From positions 1,450,001 through 1,514,000 of the forward strand of contig NZ_CP147404.1 of assembly GCF_037201805.1 (NCBI RefSeq): a stretch of 64,000 nucleotides of DNA, read 5' to 3'. Below the pieces are notes generated by a model. The model saw nothing but the letters and a program-made list of their open reading frames with translations. It was not told where the DNA came from and did not search any database. Below are positions 35,613-45,233 of the stretch, one piece after another. The translations under genes were made by a program, and so were the position numbers. This DNA comes from Bacillus sp. FJAT-52991. GTDB lineage: Bacteria > Bacillota > Bacilli > Bacillales > Domibacillaceae. The number at the start of each line of letters is the position of its first letter. Positions within the stretch are counted from its first letter, which is position 1.

Positions 35613-38150
35613 ATGGATTTGCGAAAAGTGGTGGAAGAGTGGGGCGATGCCCTATCATTAGAAGTAAAAGAATTGAAAAAGAAAGAGGGGAGAGGTCTCC
35701 CTTTAATGGAGGGGGAATGCATCGAAGCTTCTTCAGAAAAGGCGATTTATCATTTCAAAAGTCTTTTAGATATGCGGTTACCAGAAGGCGTCCCCGTTAG
35801 AATAGAAATGGCAAATGAACAGATTAAAGGTACAGTTATTTCTTGTTACGGGAAGGAAATAACGATTGAATTACAAACCTTCATCACCGACATTATTGAG
35901 GAAGCAGAGCTATTTAGTGAGCCATGGGAATTATTACAGAAGCTGTCTGATCGCCTACAAGAAGCAGGTGAGACGGTAAAGGGCGTTTCTCGTATGAAAC
36001 AGCTCCTTCACCCATCGATGCCAGATCAGCATCCAAAAGAAAAGGTGAAAAATTCGGTTCATGAAGCGGCTTTGCGGGCACAATACAATCCAGTCACTTA
36101 TATATGGGGCCCACCTGGCACAGGAAAAACCTTTACGTTAGCAAGAATCGCTGCTAGGCATTATGTAAATAAAAAGAAAGTACTAATTGTTTCACATAGT
36201 AATGCCGCTGTAGATGTGCTCTTAATTGAGTTAATGCATTTTTTAAAAAGTAGAAATAAATGGAGTTCAGGAGATGTCATTCGTTATAGCCATGCGAGTG
36301 CGGCACAGGCTACTGAATTAAATGAAATGCTTCCGGACAAGTTAGTGGAGCACCGTCATCCGGCTCTGTATGGACAATATGTTCAACAAAAAATGAACAA
36401 TCGAATAAACAGTAGTGAAACTGATGAAAGAGATCAGAAAAAAGCGATAAAAGAGTGGCAAGAAAAGCGCGAGCAAACGATCGAGAGAGCTTCTGTTATT
36501 GGGGCGACGTTGTCTAAAGCAGCGATTGATCCATTTATTTATCAAAACGAATTCGATCTTGTCATTATCGATGAAGCGAGTATGGCGTTTACCCCGCAAC
36601 TCGCTTTTGCGGCTACACTGGGGCAACATACGGTCGTTTGTGGAGATTTTAAACAACTGCCTCCGATTGCAGTGAGCCCGCATCCACTTGTACGCAAATG
36701 GTTAAAGCGAGATATTTTTTATCATTCTGGCATTGAAAAAAGTGCAGCTTCTAGCCATGGGCATCCACATTTATTCATGTTGAATGTTCAACGACGTATG
36801 CATCCCCATATTTCAGCTTTTACGAATAAAGAGTTTTATAATGGGAAAGTTAAAGATGCTCCTGATCTAGAAAGAGAAAGGCAATCTATCGCGTTAAAAG
36901 CACCTTTTCAAGGGGAAGCGATCGCTCTTGTTGATACAAGCGGCTCATGGCCAGCAGCTTTAAAAGAAGAGTATTCCACATCCAAATACAATCTCACCTC
37001 GTTATTCATTGCCCTTCAACTATTTGCAGAAGCTAAGGCTTCAGGAATTCAAACGATTGGATTTATCTCGCCTTATCGCGTACAAACCCAATTGATGAAC
37101 GCTTGTTTAGCGGAGCTTTTTAGTGAGGAGTGGGCTAATCAATCATTCACCGCAGCCACTGTTCATAAATTTCAAGGATCTGAACGGGATATGATTATTT
37201 TTGATGCGGTAGATGCTCCTCCCCAATTGATTTCAGGGGGATTACTTAGAGGAGAAGAAAGTGAGAGATTAATGAATGTGGCGATGACACGAGCAAAAGG
37301 GAAGTTTATTTTGCTGGCGAATCAAGCCTTTTTCCAACAAACAATGGCTCCTCATGAAAAGCTGAGAAGGCTTATTCACTACCTTAAAGCGACAAAACAA
37401 ACGTATAAGTCGGAGCAGTTATTTAATAAAAAAGATCAATTAAACAAAACGATTACCCATGTATTAAACAACGAAGAGTCACTTTGGTTAAAGGACATGA
37501 TGAAGGCCAAAACGTCGATTGTTATTGGGATACCACCAAAGTCTAAACCGGATAAACGGTTCTGGAGCGTAATAAAGAAGCAGCAATCAAAGTGCTCAAT
37601 AAAAATATTATGCAAACTAAAAAAAGTGCCTTTTTCTAATGTAGAGCTAGTAGCTGAAGCCGTTCCTTTTCCTTTTATAATGATTGATTCAAACATATTC
37701 TGGCTAGGAGCGCCTTTAAGTAAAGAGCACACTCTAAATGTTCGCTTACATTGTAAGCCATTTATTCATCACTTTTTAAAAGTTTTCAGCACGAAGAATA
37801 ATCGCTCTGAGTTAAGAAATCTATTCCGATCAACAAAGGAACGACCCTTTATTTTAGCGAAAGAACAATCATTAAATGAGTATATCGATCTCTATACTCG
37901 TTGCCCAGTTTGCTCGAATAAACGGCATCTTCGAACGACGAAGAAGAAATATATAAGGGTAGAGTGTGGTCATTGTGAACAGGGAGAGTTTCTTTCTAAA
38001 CCTATTTTGCAAGCTTATTTGCTAGAGGTTGGTGCAAAATGTACGACTTGTCGATCTTTGCTTCGTGCTGAGTGGACAGGGGAGAAAGTGGCTGCTATTT
38101 GTTCAGCGTGTGATCAAGAGATTCTTCCTTTTCAATTTATCCCGCATTAA
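35613..38150 (+). CDS. DNA2/NAM7-type superfamily 1 helicase, C-terminus altered by repeat insertion
   Basis: 845 residues. Walker A GPPGTGKTF (about residue 176), Walker B VIIDEAS, motif III GDFKQLPP, motif IV-VI VQRRMHPH, HKFQGSERDMIIFD and VAMTRAK. After the helicase core is a phospholipase-D-like region and two zinc-ribbon-like Cys clusters (CPVCSNKRHL, CTTCRSLL..CSACDQ). An upstream in-frame start at 35577 is rejected in favour of ATG 35613 with GGAGTGAC. The last residues (FIPH) and the stop codon lie in the left end of repeat copy 1, so the natural end has been replaced or trimmed. Confidence 0.88.
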   Translation: MDLRKVVEEWGDALSLEVKELKKKEGRGLPLMEGECIEASSEKAIYHFKSLLDMRLPEGVPVRIEMANEQIKGTVISCYGKEITIELQTFITDIIEEAELFSEPWELLQKLSDRLQEAGETVKGVSRMKQLLHPSMPDQHPKEKVKNSVHEAALRAQYNPVTYIWGPPGTGKTFTLARIAARHYVNKKKVLIVSHSNAAVDVLLIELMHFLKSRNKWSSGDVIRYSHASAAQATELNEMLPDKLVEHRHPALYGQYVQQKMNNRINSSETDERDQKKAIKEWQEKREQTIERASVIGATLSKAAIDPFIYQNEFDLVIIDEASMAFTPQLAFAATLGQHTVVCGDFKQLPPIAVSPHPLVRKWLKRDIFYHSGIEKSAASSHGHPHLFMLNVQRRMHPHISAFTNKEFYNGKVKDAPDLERERQSIALKAPFQGEAIALVDTSGSWPAALKEEYSTSKYNLTSLFIALQLFAEAKASGIQTIGFISPYRVQTQLMNACLAELFSEEWANQSFTAATVHKFQGSERDMIIFDAVDAPPQLISGGLLRGEESERLMNVAMTRAKGKFILLANQAFFQQTMAPHEKLRRLIHYLKATKQTYKSEQLFNKKDQLNKTITHVLNNEESLWLKDMMKAKTSIVIGIPPKSKPDKRFWSVIKKQQSKCSIKILCKLKKVPFSNVELVAEAVPFPFIMIDSNIFWLGAPLSKEHTLNVRLHCKPFIHHFLKVFSTKNNRSELRNLFRSTKERPFILAKEQSLNEYIDLYTRCPVCSNKRHLRTTKKKYIRVECGHCEQGEFLSKPILQAYLLEVGAKCTTCRSLLRAEWTGEKVAAICSACDQEILPFQFIPH

Positions 38151-38277
38151 GGGGCTGTAAGACCCCCACCTCAACATGGCAGAAGAAACACAGGCATGTA
38201 GGGGGATCAACAGCCCGTAAACGCCCGATTGGTTGTGGGGGATGAAGAGCCCCCCACTGATTGAAGTTTCACTTTAT
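38136..38277 (+). repeat. Dispersed palindromic repeat, copy 1
   Basis: About 142 bp flanked on both sides by TTTAT. Left part CCCGCATTAA, then a central hairpin (GACCCCCACCT and complement near AGGGGGATC), GTAAACGCCCGAT, then a right hairpin GTGGGGGATGAAG / CCCCCCACTGATT, and the conserved end GAAGTTTCACTTTAT. Same orientation as copies 2 and 3. Structure resembles the short non-autonomous derivatives of IS200/IS605 elements; no transposase is nearby. Confidence 0.85.
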
Positions 38278-38327
38278 TGAGTAGTTGAAAGGCTGATAAG
38301 GAATATCACTATTTCCTTTATTTTGAT

Positions 38328-38342
38328 ATAAGAAAAACTTAT
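38328..38342. promoter_or_regulatory. CcpC-type dyad upstream of citB
   Basis: ATAA, 7 nt, TTAT exactly as in the CcpC operator of B. subtilis citB. Its centre is about 63 bp upstream of the expected transcription start, close to the -66 dyad known there. A citrate-responsive LysR-type repressor would bind here. Confidence 0.72.
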
Positions 38343-38362
38343 CAATTCCAATTCAATTCTTG

Positions 38363-38391
38363 TTATTTACTTATGTAAATGATTGTATTAT
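38363..38391 (+). promoter_or_regulatory. Probable citB promoter
   Basis: TTATTT, 17 bp, TATTAT, about 83 bp upstream of the citB ATG. The -35 is weak; the -10 is good. The 38151-38474 gap holds only repeat copy 1 and this control region. Confidence 0.5.
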
Positions 38392-38474
38392 GATGAAATT
38401 GTGTGAAAAGTTTCGACCTTACATTAAACTTTTCTACCATTGTCTACATATTTAAGAAAAGAGGGGGAATCGGG

Positions 38475-41195
38475 ATGACAAAAAATGATGTGTTTAATGC
38501 CCGTTCTAGTTTTGAACTTGATGGTAAGCGCTACAATTACTATCGTTTAGCTGCTTTAGAAGAAGCGGGTGTGGCGAAAGTTTCCCGCCTGCCATATTCT
38601 GTGAAAGTCCTTTTAGAATCTGTACTTCGCCAACATGATGGCTATGTAATTAAAAATGAGCATGTTGAAAATTTAGCGAACTGGGGTTCTGCTGATGTGA
38701 AAGATGCAGAAGTACCGTTTAAGCCTTCACGTGTTATTTTACAAGACTTTACGGGTGTTCCAGTGGTTGTTGACCTTGCTTCTTTGCGTAAAGCAATGGC
38801 AGATATGGGAGGCAATCCGGACGTGATTAACCCTGAAATCGGTGTGGATTTAGTTATTGACCACTCCGTTCAAGTTGATACTTATGGTACGTCTGAAGCA
38901 TTAGATAAAAACATGGAGCTTGAGTTTGAGCGTAATGCGGAGCGTTATGAATTTTTAAGCTGGGCTCAAAAAGCATTCGATAACTATCGTGCCGTTCCAC
39001 CGGCAACAGGAATCGTTCACCAAGTAAACCTTGAATATTTAGCGAACGTTGTTCATGCGGTAGAGACAGCGAATGGTGAATTTGAAACGTATCCAGATAC
39101 GCTAGTAGGAACTGACTCCCATACAACGATGATCAACGGTATCGGTGTTCTTGGTTGGGGTGTTGGTGGAATTGAAGCGGAAGCAGGAATGCTTGGCCAG
39201 CCTTCATATTTCCCAATTCCTGAAGTAATTGGAGTGAAATTAACAGGCGATCTTCCGAATGGAGCAACTGCTACAGACTTAGCGCTTAAAGTGACTCAAG
39301 TCCTTCGTCAAAAAGGAGTAGTTGGTAAATTCGTTGAATTCTTCGGCCCTGGAGTTTCTCAACTTCCATTAGCTGACCGTGCGACAATTGCTAACATGGC
39401 ACCAGAATACGGAGCGACTTGTGGTTTCTTCCCAGTTGACTCTGAATCATTAGACTATATGCGTCTAACAGGTCGCGAAGAAAGTCGCATTAAAGTAGTA
39501 GAGCAGTATTTGAAAGAAAACGGTATGTTCTTCACAGCTGATAACGAAGAACCTGTTTACACGGATGTTGTGGAATTGAACCTTGCTGAAATTGAGCCAA
39601 ACTTATCTGGTCCTAAACGTCCACAAGACTTAATCCCATTATCTAGCATGCAAAAGTCATTCCAAGAAGCTGTAAGTGGTCCAGCTGGAAATCACGGTTT
39701 CGGATTATCTGCAGATGAATTGGATAAACAAGCAACAGTAAAATTTGCTGATGGTGAAGAAGTTGAAATGAAAACAGGTGCGGTAGCGATTGCGGCGATC
39801 ACATCTTGTACAAATACATCGAATCCTTACGTATTGCTTGCTGCTGGCTTAGTAGCGAAAAAAGCAGTTGAATTAGGTCTTGAAGTGCCTAAATACGTAA
39901 AAACATCTTTAGCTCCTGGTTCTAAAGTTGTAACTGGTTATTTACGTGATGCTGGACTATTAGGATACATGGAAGAAATCGGCTTCAACCTAGTTGGTTA
40001 CGGTTGTACAACATGTATCGGTAACTCAGGTCCGTTGAAAGATGAAATCGAAAAAGCCATTTCTGATTCTGATCTTTTAGTGACATCTGTTCTTTCAGGT
40101 AACCGTAACTTTGAAGGTCGTATTCACCCACTAGTAAAAGCGAACTACTTGGCTTCTCCGCCATTAGTTGTTGCTTATGCATTAGCTGGAACAGTGAATA
40201 TTGACTTTGCTAAAGATCCGATTGGAAAAGATAAAGACGGCAATGATGTCTTCTTTAAAGATATCTGGCCTGAAACTGCAGAAGTGAAGGAAGTTGTTCA
40301 ACGTGCAGTCACTCCTGAGGTATTCCGCAAAGAGTATGAGCGCGTATTCGACAGCAATCCTAGCTGGAATAAAATTCAAACAAGCAACGAAGCTTTATAC
40401 AGCTGGAATGAAGATTCAACATACATTCAAAATCCTCCATTCTTTGAAGGATTGTCTGCTACACCTGAAAAAATTCAACCACTTGCAGGTTTACGTGTGA
40501 TGGGTAAATTTGGTGATTCTGTCACAACGGACCATATCTCTCCTGCTGGTGCTATTGGTAAAGATACACCTGCTGGTAAATACTTGCGTTCAAAAGGTGT
40601 AGAACCTCGTGACTTTAACTCTTACGGTTCTCGTCGTGGAAACCACGAAGTCATGATGCGCGGTACATTCGCTAACATCCGTATTCGTAACCAAGTGGCA
40701 CCAGGTACAGAAGGTGGATTCACTACGTACTGGCCTACTGATGAGATCATGCCAATTTATGATGCTTGCATGAAGTATCAAGAGGACGGTACAGGTCTTG
40801 CTGTTTTAGCTGGTAAAGATTACGGAATGGGTTCTTCTCGTGACTGGGCAGCAAAAGGTACGAACCTTCTGGGCGTGAAAACAGTTATCGCAGAAAGCTA
40901 TGAGCGTATTCACCGTTCAAACTTAGTGATGATGGGCGTGCTTCCACTTCAATTTAAAGCAGGCGAAAACGCTGAAACTTTAGGCTTAACAGGTAAAGAA
41001 GTGATTGAAGTGAACTTAACAGATGATGTTAAACCACGTGATATCGTTACTGTTACAGCGACAGATGAAGAAGGCAACAAGAAAGAATTCCAAGCACTTG
41101 TTCGCTTTGATTCAGATGTAGAGGTAGATTACTACCGTCACGGAGGCATTTTACAAATGGTTCTTCGCGGTAAATTACAAGATATTAATGCATAA
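38475..41195 (+). CDS. citB: Aconitate hydratase (aconitase A)
   Basis: 906 residues. TCA-cycle enzyme converting citrate to isocitrate, and an iron-responsive RNA-binding protein in Bacillus. Iron-sulfur Cys ligands are in [11 protein letters not shown] and [33 protein letters not shown] and the C-terminal swivel [13 protein letters not shown] and [15 protein letters not shown] are clear. The true start is the ATG at 38475 with GAGGGGGAATCGGG before it; an in-frame upstream ATG at 38403 lies in the leader. Preceded by a CcpC dyad. Codon use is that of a highly expressed gene. Confidence 0.97.
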   Translation: MTKNDVFNARSSFELDGKRYNYYRLAALEEAGVAKVSRLPYSVKVLLESVLRQHDGYVIKNEHVENLANWGSADVKDAEVPFKPSRVILQDFTGVPVVVDLASLRKAMADMGGNPDVINPEIGVDLVIDHSVQVDTYGTSEALDKNMELEFERNAERYEFLSWAQKAFDNYRAVPPATGIVHQVNLEYLANVVHAVETANGEFETYPDTLVGTDSHTTMINGIGVLGWGVGGIEAEAGMLGQPSYFPIPEVIGVKLTGDLPNGATATDLALKVTQVLRQKGVVGKFVEFFGPGVSQLPLADRATIANMAPEYGATCGFFPVDSESLDYMRLTGREESRIKVVEQYLKENGMFFTADNEEPVYTDVVELNLAEIEPNLSGPKRPQDLIPLSSMQKSFQEAVSGPAGNHGFGLSADELDKQATVKFADGEEVEMKTGAVAIAAITSCTNTSNPYVLLAAGLVAKKAVELGLEVPKYVKTSLAPGSKVVTGYLRDAGLLGYMEEIGFNLVGYGCTTCIGNSGPLKDEIEKAISDSDLLVTSVLSGNRNFEGRIHPLVKANYLASPPLVVAYALAGTVNIDFAKDPIGKDKDGNDVFFKDIWPETAEVKEVVQRAVTPEVFRKEYERVFDSNPSWNKIQTSNEALYSWNEDSTYIQNPPFFEGLSATPEKIQPLAGLRVMGKFGDSVTTDHISPAGAIGKDTPAGKYLRSKGVEPRDFNSYGSRRGNHEVMMRGTFANIRIRNQVAPGTEGGFTTYWPTDEIMPIYDACMKYQEDGTGLAVLAGKDYGMGSSRDWAAKGTNLLGVKTVIAESYERIHRSNLVMMGVLPLQFKAGENAETLGLTGKEVIEVNLTDDVKPRDIVTVTATDEEGNKKEFQALVRFDSDVEVDYYRHGGILQMVLRGKLQDINA

Positions 41196-41208
41196 TCGTG
41201 CATAGTGA

Positions 41209-41246
41209 AACAAGAGATCAGTATCTAGACTGGTCTCTTGTTTTTG
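41209..41246 (+). terminator. Terminator of citB
   Basis: AACAAGAGATCAG / CTGGTCTCTTGTTTTT stem (one mismatch), 7-nt loop, T run. Confidence 0.93.
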
Positions 41247-41348
41247 CATAGATTAATCATTTGTTAAAGTTATTTGAAAATTCCGTATAAAATCTTGTTT
41301 TTTAGGTTAAAATGCTCATAATAAGACTTGGAAGGAGGTGCGCCGTTT

Positions 41349-41492
41349 ATGAGAAAGACACGAAAAATGACGTTTGCTGACTTAGTGAAAGAAAACAAAC
41401 GTGAATTGTTGAGCAATCCAGTAGCGATGAAAGCTATTGAAGACAGATTAGAAGAAAAACATGAACGAAAATTATTGTCGTCAGCCAAATAA
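41349..41492 (+). CDS. FbpB-family small basic protein
   Basis: 47 residues beginning MRKTRKMTFADLVKENKRELL, the pattern of FbpB (Fur-regulated basic protein) family members, which act with the iron-sparing small RNA FsrA in B. subtilis. The start has an excellent AAGGAGG site. No clear Fur box was found upstream. Placement next to aconitase, itself an FsrA target, is suggestive but may be chance. Confidence 0.75.
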   Translation: MRKTRKMTFADLVKENKRELLSNPVAMKAIEDRLEEKHERKLLSSAK

Positions 41493-41537
41493 CAACATAT
41501 AAAACCGAGTGATTTTGTTACATACATAAAAACAACC

Positions 41538-41605
41538 AGGCTGCTCCACAAATGTCTAGTGATTCTGAGGAATTGACTAGCTGATTATACAGGGGCAGTC
41601 TTTGT
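41538..41605 (+). terminator. Nested hairpin downstream of the FbpB-like gene
   Basis: Outer arms AGGCTGCTCC / GGGGCAGTCT (two mismatches), inner arms CTAGTGATTC / GAATTGACTAG around TGAG, then TTTG. Probably a terminator with a long branched stem. The 41493-42027 gap contains this hairpin, about 100 bp with nothing recognised, and repeat copy 2. Confidence 0.5.
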
Positions 41606-41712
41606 ATTGGGATTGATTCGATCCATTCTTTTTACTTTTTCATCATTCTTGTGTATCTTCAACATTCTTTATTTTGTCTAAGTACTCAGATATACTGAGA
41701 AGGAAGGGTTGT

Positions 41713-41993
41713 TTATCCCGCATTAACGGGCTGTAAGACCCCCACCTCAACATGGCAGAAGAAGCGCGGCATGTAGGTGGGGGATCAACAGCCTGAATCC
41801 AGCTACGGGCGTTAGAGGCTCGAGGTCACAAGTCAAATCGCTGATGAGGCAAAGAACGCCTCTTCAGCGATTCGCCTTGTGCTTGTCGCCTCTGAACGAA
41901 CGCCCTCCGCTTTTTAAAGTAAACGCCCGATCTGTTTAACTAACAATCAGTCGGGGATGGAGAAAACCCCTACTGATTGAAGTTTCACTTTAT
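41713..41993 (+). repeat. Dispersed palindromic repeat, copy 2 (carries a nested element)
   Basis: 281 bp, flanked by TTTAT on both sides. Left end CCCGCATTAACGGG is itself a hairpin; central arms CCCCCACCT / AGGTGGGGG; right hairpin and GAAGTTTCACTTTAT end as in the other copies. Between the central and right hairpins it contains an extra block of about 125 bp (41794-41918) absent from copies 1 and 3. Confidence 0.88.
41794..41918. repeat. Nested long imperfect palindrome inside repeat copy 2
   Basis: Arms of about 44 bp (41807-41850 and 41858-41905) pair with several mismatches around a 7-nt loop, giving one very long stem (GAGGC..GCCTC at the tip, GGGCGTT..AACGCCC at the base). It interrupts the repeat between CAACAGCC and GTAAACGCCCGAT, which are adjacent in copies 1 and 3. 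A miniature element of a second family is likely. No coding capacity. Confidence 0.75.
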
Positions 41994-42027
41994 AGCTTCC
42001 AAAAAAAGAGAAAAGGGAGAAAATTAG

Positions 42028-42468
42028 ATGTTGATATCCAAAAAAGAAATACAAGTACGCTATGCAGAAACGGATGCGATGCAAGTCGTGTATCATGGCC
42101 AATATGTCGTCTGGTTCGAACTTGGGCGTACACAGTTAATTGAAGATTTAGGGTTTAATTATGCAGAAATGGAAAAAGAGGGGTATGTGTCTCCGGTTCT
42201 TGATATTCAGCTTTCATATAAAAAACCTTTTAAATATGGGGATTACGCATGGGTGTATACATGGATCGAAGAATATTCAGGAGTTCGTACAACTTATGGA
42301 TATGAAATTAGAAATGCTAAAGATGAAGTGTGTGTGACTGGAAAGAGTGTACATACTGTCGTCAAAAAAGATACATTTAGACCTATTTCGATGAAGAAAG
42401 TTTTTCCTGATTGGCATCAAGCTTATGAGGCTAATCATAAAAAGAATATGTGTGGAATGGAGAAATAA
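42028..42468 (+). CDS. yneP: Acyl-CoA thioesterase, hot-dog fold (YneP)
   Basis: 146 residues of the 4HBT/YbgC type: RYAETDAMQVVYHGQYVVWFELGRTQLIEDLG carries the catalytic Asp (about residue 15) and the His-Gly-Gln turn. Hydrolyses acyl-CoA thioesters; substrate unknown. GGGAGAAAA precedes the ATG. The stop overlaps the yneQ start by one base. B. subtilis gene order is kept. Confidence 0.9.
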   Translation: MLISKKEIQVRYAETDAMQVVYHGQYVVWFELGRTQLIEDLGFNYAEMEKEGYVSPVLDIQLSYKKPFKYGDYAWVYTWIEEYSGVRTTYGYEIRNAKDEVCVTGKSVHTVVKKDTFRPISMKKVFPDWHQAYEANHKKNMCGMEK

Positions 42469-42770
42469 TGGCATTTGGAATAAAAAGAAAGGACGTATTA
42501 GAGTGGAAACGAGCGATTGATCGGGGAGAGCTAGCGTTTTTAACCCACTATTGGCTAGATGATCGTTTTCCGCATTGTAAAACAGTCACCAAAGTGGGCT
42601 GTCGTAATTTGAATCAATTAGCTCAGTGGGGGGAGCAATATGGACTTCCAAAAGAGTGGATTGATGACCGGAAAGCGGATTATCCTCATTATGATCTATT
42701 GGGAGAACGTCAAAAAATAATATTAGAAAAAGAAGGACTGCAGCATCATATTACTAAATTTCAATTATAA
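42468..42770 (+). CDS. yneQ: YneQ family protein of unknown function
   Basis: About 100 residues, no membrane segment; WKRAIDRGELAFLTHYWLDDRFPHCKTVTKVGC near the start is typical of YneQ. Start at the ATG overlapping the yneP stop, with TGGAG before it, rather than the upstream in-frame ATG at 42450. Same position as in B. subtilis. Confidence 0.85.
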   Translation: MAFGIKRKDVLEWKRAIDRGELAFLTHYWLDDRFPHCKTVTKVGCRNLNQLAQWGEQYGLPKEWIDDRKADYPHYDLLGERQKIILEKEGLQHHITKFQL

Positions 42771-42806
42771 AGCGAAAAGGAGAAACATATCCTTTTCGCT
42801 TCTTTT
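42771..42806. terminator. Convergent terminator between yneQ and yneR
   Basis: Perfect 11-bp stem AGCGAAAAGGA / TCCTTTTCGCT, 8-nt loop, T run on the plus strand; abuts the yneR stop. Confidence 0.88.
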
Positions 42807-43102
42807 CATTCAGGCTTCACGTATTTGTATTCGGGTTCATCTAATTTTTCGTTGTAATGTACATGCAAGTCATGCCCGTCAAAAAACCAAAGATCTTTTT
42901 GTTCGATGAAAAAGATAACATCGTCATATTCCTGCATTGCTCCAACTTCTATTGGCTCTTCTTTTGTCAGACCCAACGAAAAACTATCGTGAAGCGGACT
43001 TGACCCTCCATACCGAGCGAAGAATCGAACGAATTCTCCTGATTTCACTTCCACTTCCTGTTTAAACCAAGATAGGGCTTGTGGATGGATAAAGATGTTC
43101 AT
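42806..43102 (-). CDS. yneR: HesB/IscA-like protein YneR
   Basis: 98 residues; FVRFFARYGGSSPLHDSFSLGL resembles the HesB/IscA fold but lacks the Cys ligands of true A-type iron-sulfur carriers, so an iron-sulfur role is doubtful. Function unknown in Bacillus. Convergent with yneQ, conserved order. Confidence 0.88.
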   Translation of the reverse strand: MNIFIHPQALSWFKQEVEVKSGEFVRFFARYGGSSPLHDSFSLGLTKEEPIEVGAMQEYDDVIFFIEQKDLWFFDGHDLHVHYNEKLDEPEYKYVKPE

Positions 43103-43271
43103 AGTAATTTCACCTCAAGTTTTAGTTTACCATTTTGAGAAGACAATTGATAATTTGTATACCCTGCTTTCAATCGTTATTTTATAGTTATAAAGTCACG
43201 TTTTGAAAATTATAAATAATACGATGGACACATAAAACGTTATGAATAATAATAAGATAAGGAGGTGTGTC

Positions 43272-45233
43272 ATGGTAAAAACGATCAAGAAAAGTGCAAA
43301 GACAGTAGATGAAGCCATCCAATTAGCGTTAGATGAATTAGAGGTATCGAGAGAGCAAATAACAGTTGAAGTGTTGCAACACCCTACTTCTAAATTATGG
43401 GGATTAAAGCAAAAACAAGCCATAGTCAATGTAAAGGTACGAGAAGAAACACAGGTACAGGAAGACAAACCATTACAAAGATCTTTAGCTGGCATTGAAA
43501 ATGAACAATTTATTATTCATTCTTCAGGGCCTGAAGGTATCATGCTCGTTCCTCACCCGAAACTGCAAGTATATATAAATGATCAAATGATTGAGAGTGA
43601 AACGACGGTTTCGTTAACAGATCAAGTAATGATTAAGCCTATTGTTGAAAAAAAGGATCCTTTTTACAAGTTTACAATCGATGACGACAAAATGAAAGCG
43701 AGTATACATATAGAGCCCGGAGAACAAATCATCTATAAGGTCTGTGATCATCAACCAAGTCCGAGGCTTCGCTTATCAGTTCGGGAGGAGATCAGCTACT
43801 TTAATGGGTTAACTAAAGAGGGGATCGTTCATGAATTAGATCGTCAAGGAATTACGTTCGGTATGAATGAAGAAAACATATTGTATGCGACGGATGTACT
43901 AGCCGAAGAGGAGATGATACTAGCAACAGGAACGAGACCGACAGAGGGAAACGACGGTCAAGTGGATTTTTATGTTGATTATAAAATTGGTATGACCCCT
44001 CCCGAAATTGATCAGTTTGGGAAAGTCGACTTTCGTGAGACGCGAATGATTCCACAAGTTAGGGTTGATCAGCATATAGCTACGATCCTTTCACCCGAGC
44101 CAGGGACACCCGGGATGGATGTGAAAGGAAATGAGGTACAGCCTAAACCTGTGAAAGAAGTATCTGTCCGTCTTGGTAATGGAATATATCAGAAAGGTCA
44201 AGATATTTACACTTCCATGTCTGGACGATTACATGTAGAAGTGAGAGGAACGACTGTTAAAATGGAAGTGCTAAGTCGTCTGATACATGAAGGAGATGTC
44301 GATATTTCCACTGGAAATGTGCGTTTTCAAGGAGATGTTGAAATTAGTGGGAAAATTCAAGAGAAAATGAAGGTGGAAGCAGAAGGAGATATTGAGGTGC
44401 GAGGGCAAGTGTCCGGTGCTTCTCTTTTCGCTAATAAATCAACGATTATTGAAAAGAATGTGTTTGCGGCGGTTGTAAACTCAGGAAACACGCACCTTAT
44501 GGCGGATAACTTGTTACAACAGCTTGAAGAAGTTGTTAAGCAGTTAATAAATTTTGATAACGCGTTACAAACAGTTTTGCTAAGACTTAAGCAAGTCTCT
44601 AAAGAGGTGAGCGAAGTAGCCATCTATCAAGCCACTCAATTATTAATCGATAATAATTTTAAACAGCTACCTATAATCATTAAAGAGTTTGTTCGGGAGG
44701 CTTCGCAGCATCAAGCCGCACTTCCGAAAGAGTGGATTCAGTTTGCCAATCAATTGTACCTTACTTTTATGACGAAAAATAGTAAGAACATGTCCCCTCA
44801 TAGAATGAAACAATTGATGAACGAAGCGGAACATTTACTTCACTATTACTCTACACCGGCAGATAATGATGTGTTTATTTCCATTCCTTATGCGATCAAC
44901 AGCCAAGTATCTTGCAGTGGAAATATTATCATTTGGGGGCAAGGTGTATATAATTCCACATTAAAGTCTGGTGGAGAGATAAATATTACTGGTTATATTA
45001 AAGGGGGAAGCGTTGAAGCTGAAAATATCGTTCGGGCAAAGGAAGCAGGCTCTGAGTCAGGTGCGCCTACGGTTATCAAGGTTTCTGAAAAAGGTCGGAT
45101 TATTTTAGACATTGCTCATATTGATACAGTTATCCAAATAGGGAAGAAAAAGCATACATTTTTAAAGAAGACTAGTCTAGTCGATGCTCGTTTAGATGAA
45201 GAAGGCGAGCTGAAGGTAGGCCCGAACTATTAA
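43272..45233 (+). CDS. FapA-family (DUF342) protein with Jag_N domain
   Basis: 653 residues. N-terminal Jag_N/EloR-type domain (residues 1-55, KTVDEAIQLALDELEVSREQITVEVLQHPTSKLWGL split by variable positions), then the FapA region with repeated DV..G.V..SG.I beta-helix-like turns (about 345-400 and 540-620: GDVDISTGNVRFQGDVEISG and ISGYIKGGSVEAEN type). Coiled coil between. Related to B. subtilis YlxF/FapA-like proteins; molecular role unclear. AAGGAGG fits ATG 43272. Not near flagellar genes here. Confidence 0.85.
   Translation: MVKTIKKSAKTVDEAIQLALDELEVSREQITVEVLQHPTSKLWGLKQKQAIVNVKVREETQVQEDKPLQRSLAGIENEQFIIHSSGPEGIMLVPHPKLQVYINDQMIESETTVSLTDQVMIKPIVEKKDPFYKFTIDDDKMKASIHIEPGEQIIYKVCDHQPSPRLRLSVREEISYFNGLTKEGIVHELDRQGITFGMNEENILYATDVLAEEEMILATGTRPTEGNDGQVDFYVDYKIGMTPPEIDQFGKVDFRETRMIPQVRVDQHIATILSPEPGTPGMDVKGNEVQPKPVKEVSVRLGNGIYQKGQDIYTSMSGRLHVEVRGTTVKMEVLSRLIHEGDVDISTGNVRFQGDVEISGKIQEKMKVEAEGDIEVRGQVSGASLFANKSTIIEKNVFAAVVNSGNTHLMADNLLQQLEEVVKQLINFDNALQTVLLRLKQVSKEVSEVAIYQATQLLIDNNFKQLPIIIKEFVREASQHQAALPKEWIQFANQLYLTFMTKNSKNMSPHRMKQLMNEAEHLLHYYSTPADNDVFISIPYAINSQVSCSGNIIIWGQGVYNSTLKSGGEINITGYIKGGSVEAENIVRAKEAGSESGAPTVIKVSEKGRIILDIAHIDTVIQIGKKKHTFLKKTSLVDARLDEEGELKVGPNY

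Noticed and set aside
36342-36683. 113-codon minus-strand frame inside the helicase gene
   Set aside because: Antisense shadow without a ribosome site.
41270-41551. 93-codon minus-strand frame opposite the FbpB-like gene
   Set aside because: The 47-residue plus-strand gene has the better ribosome site and a family match.
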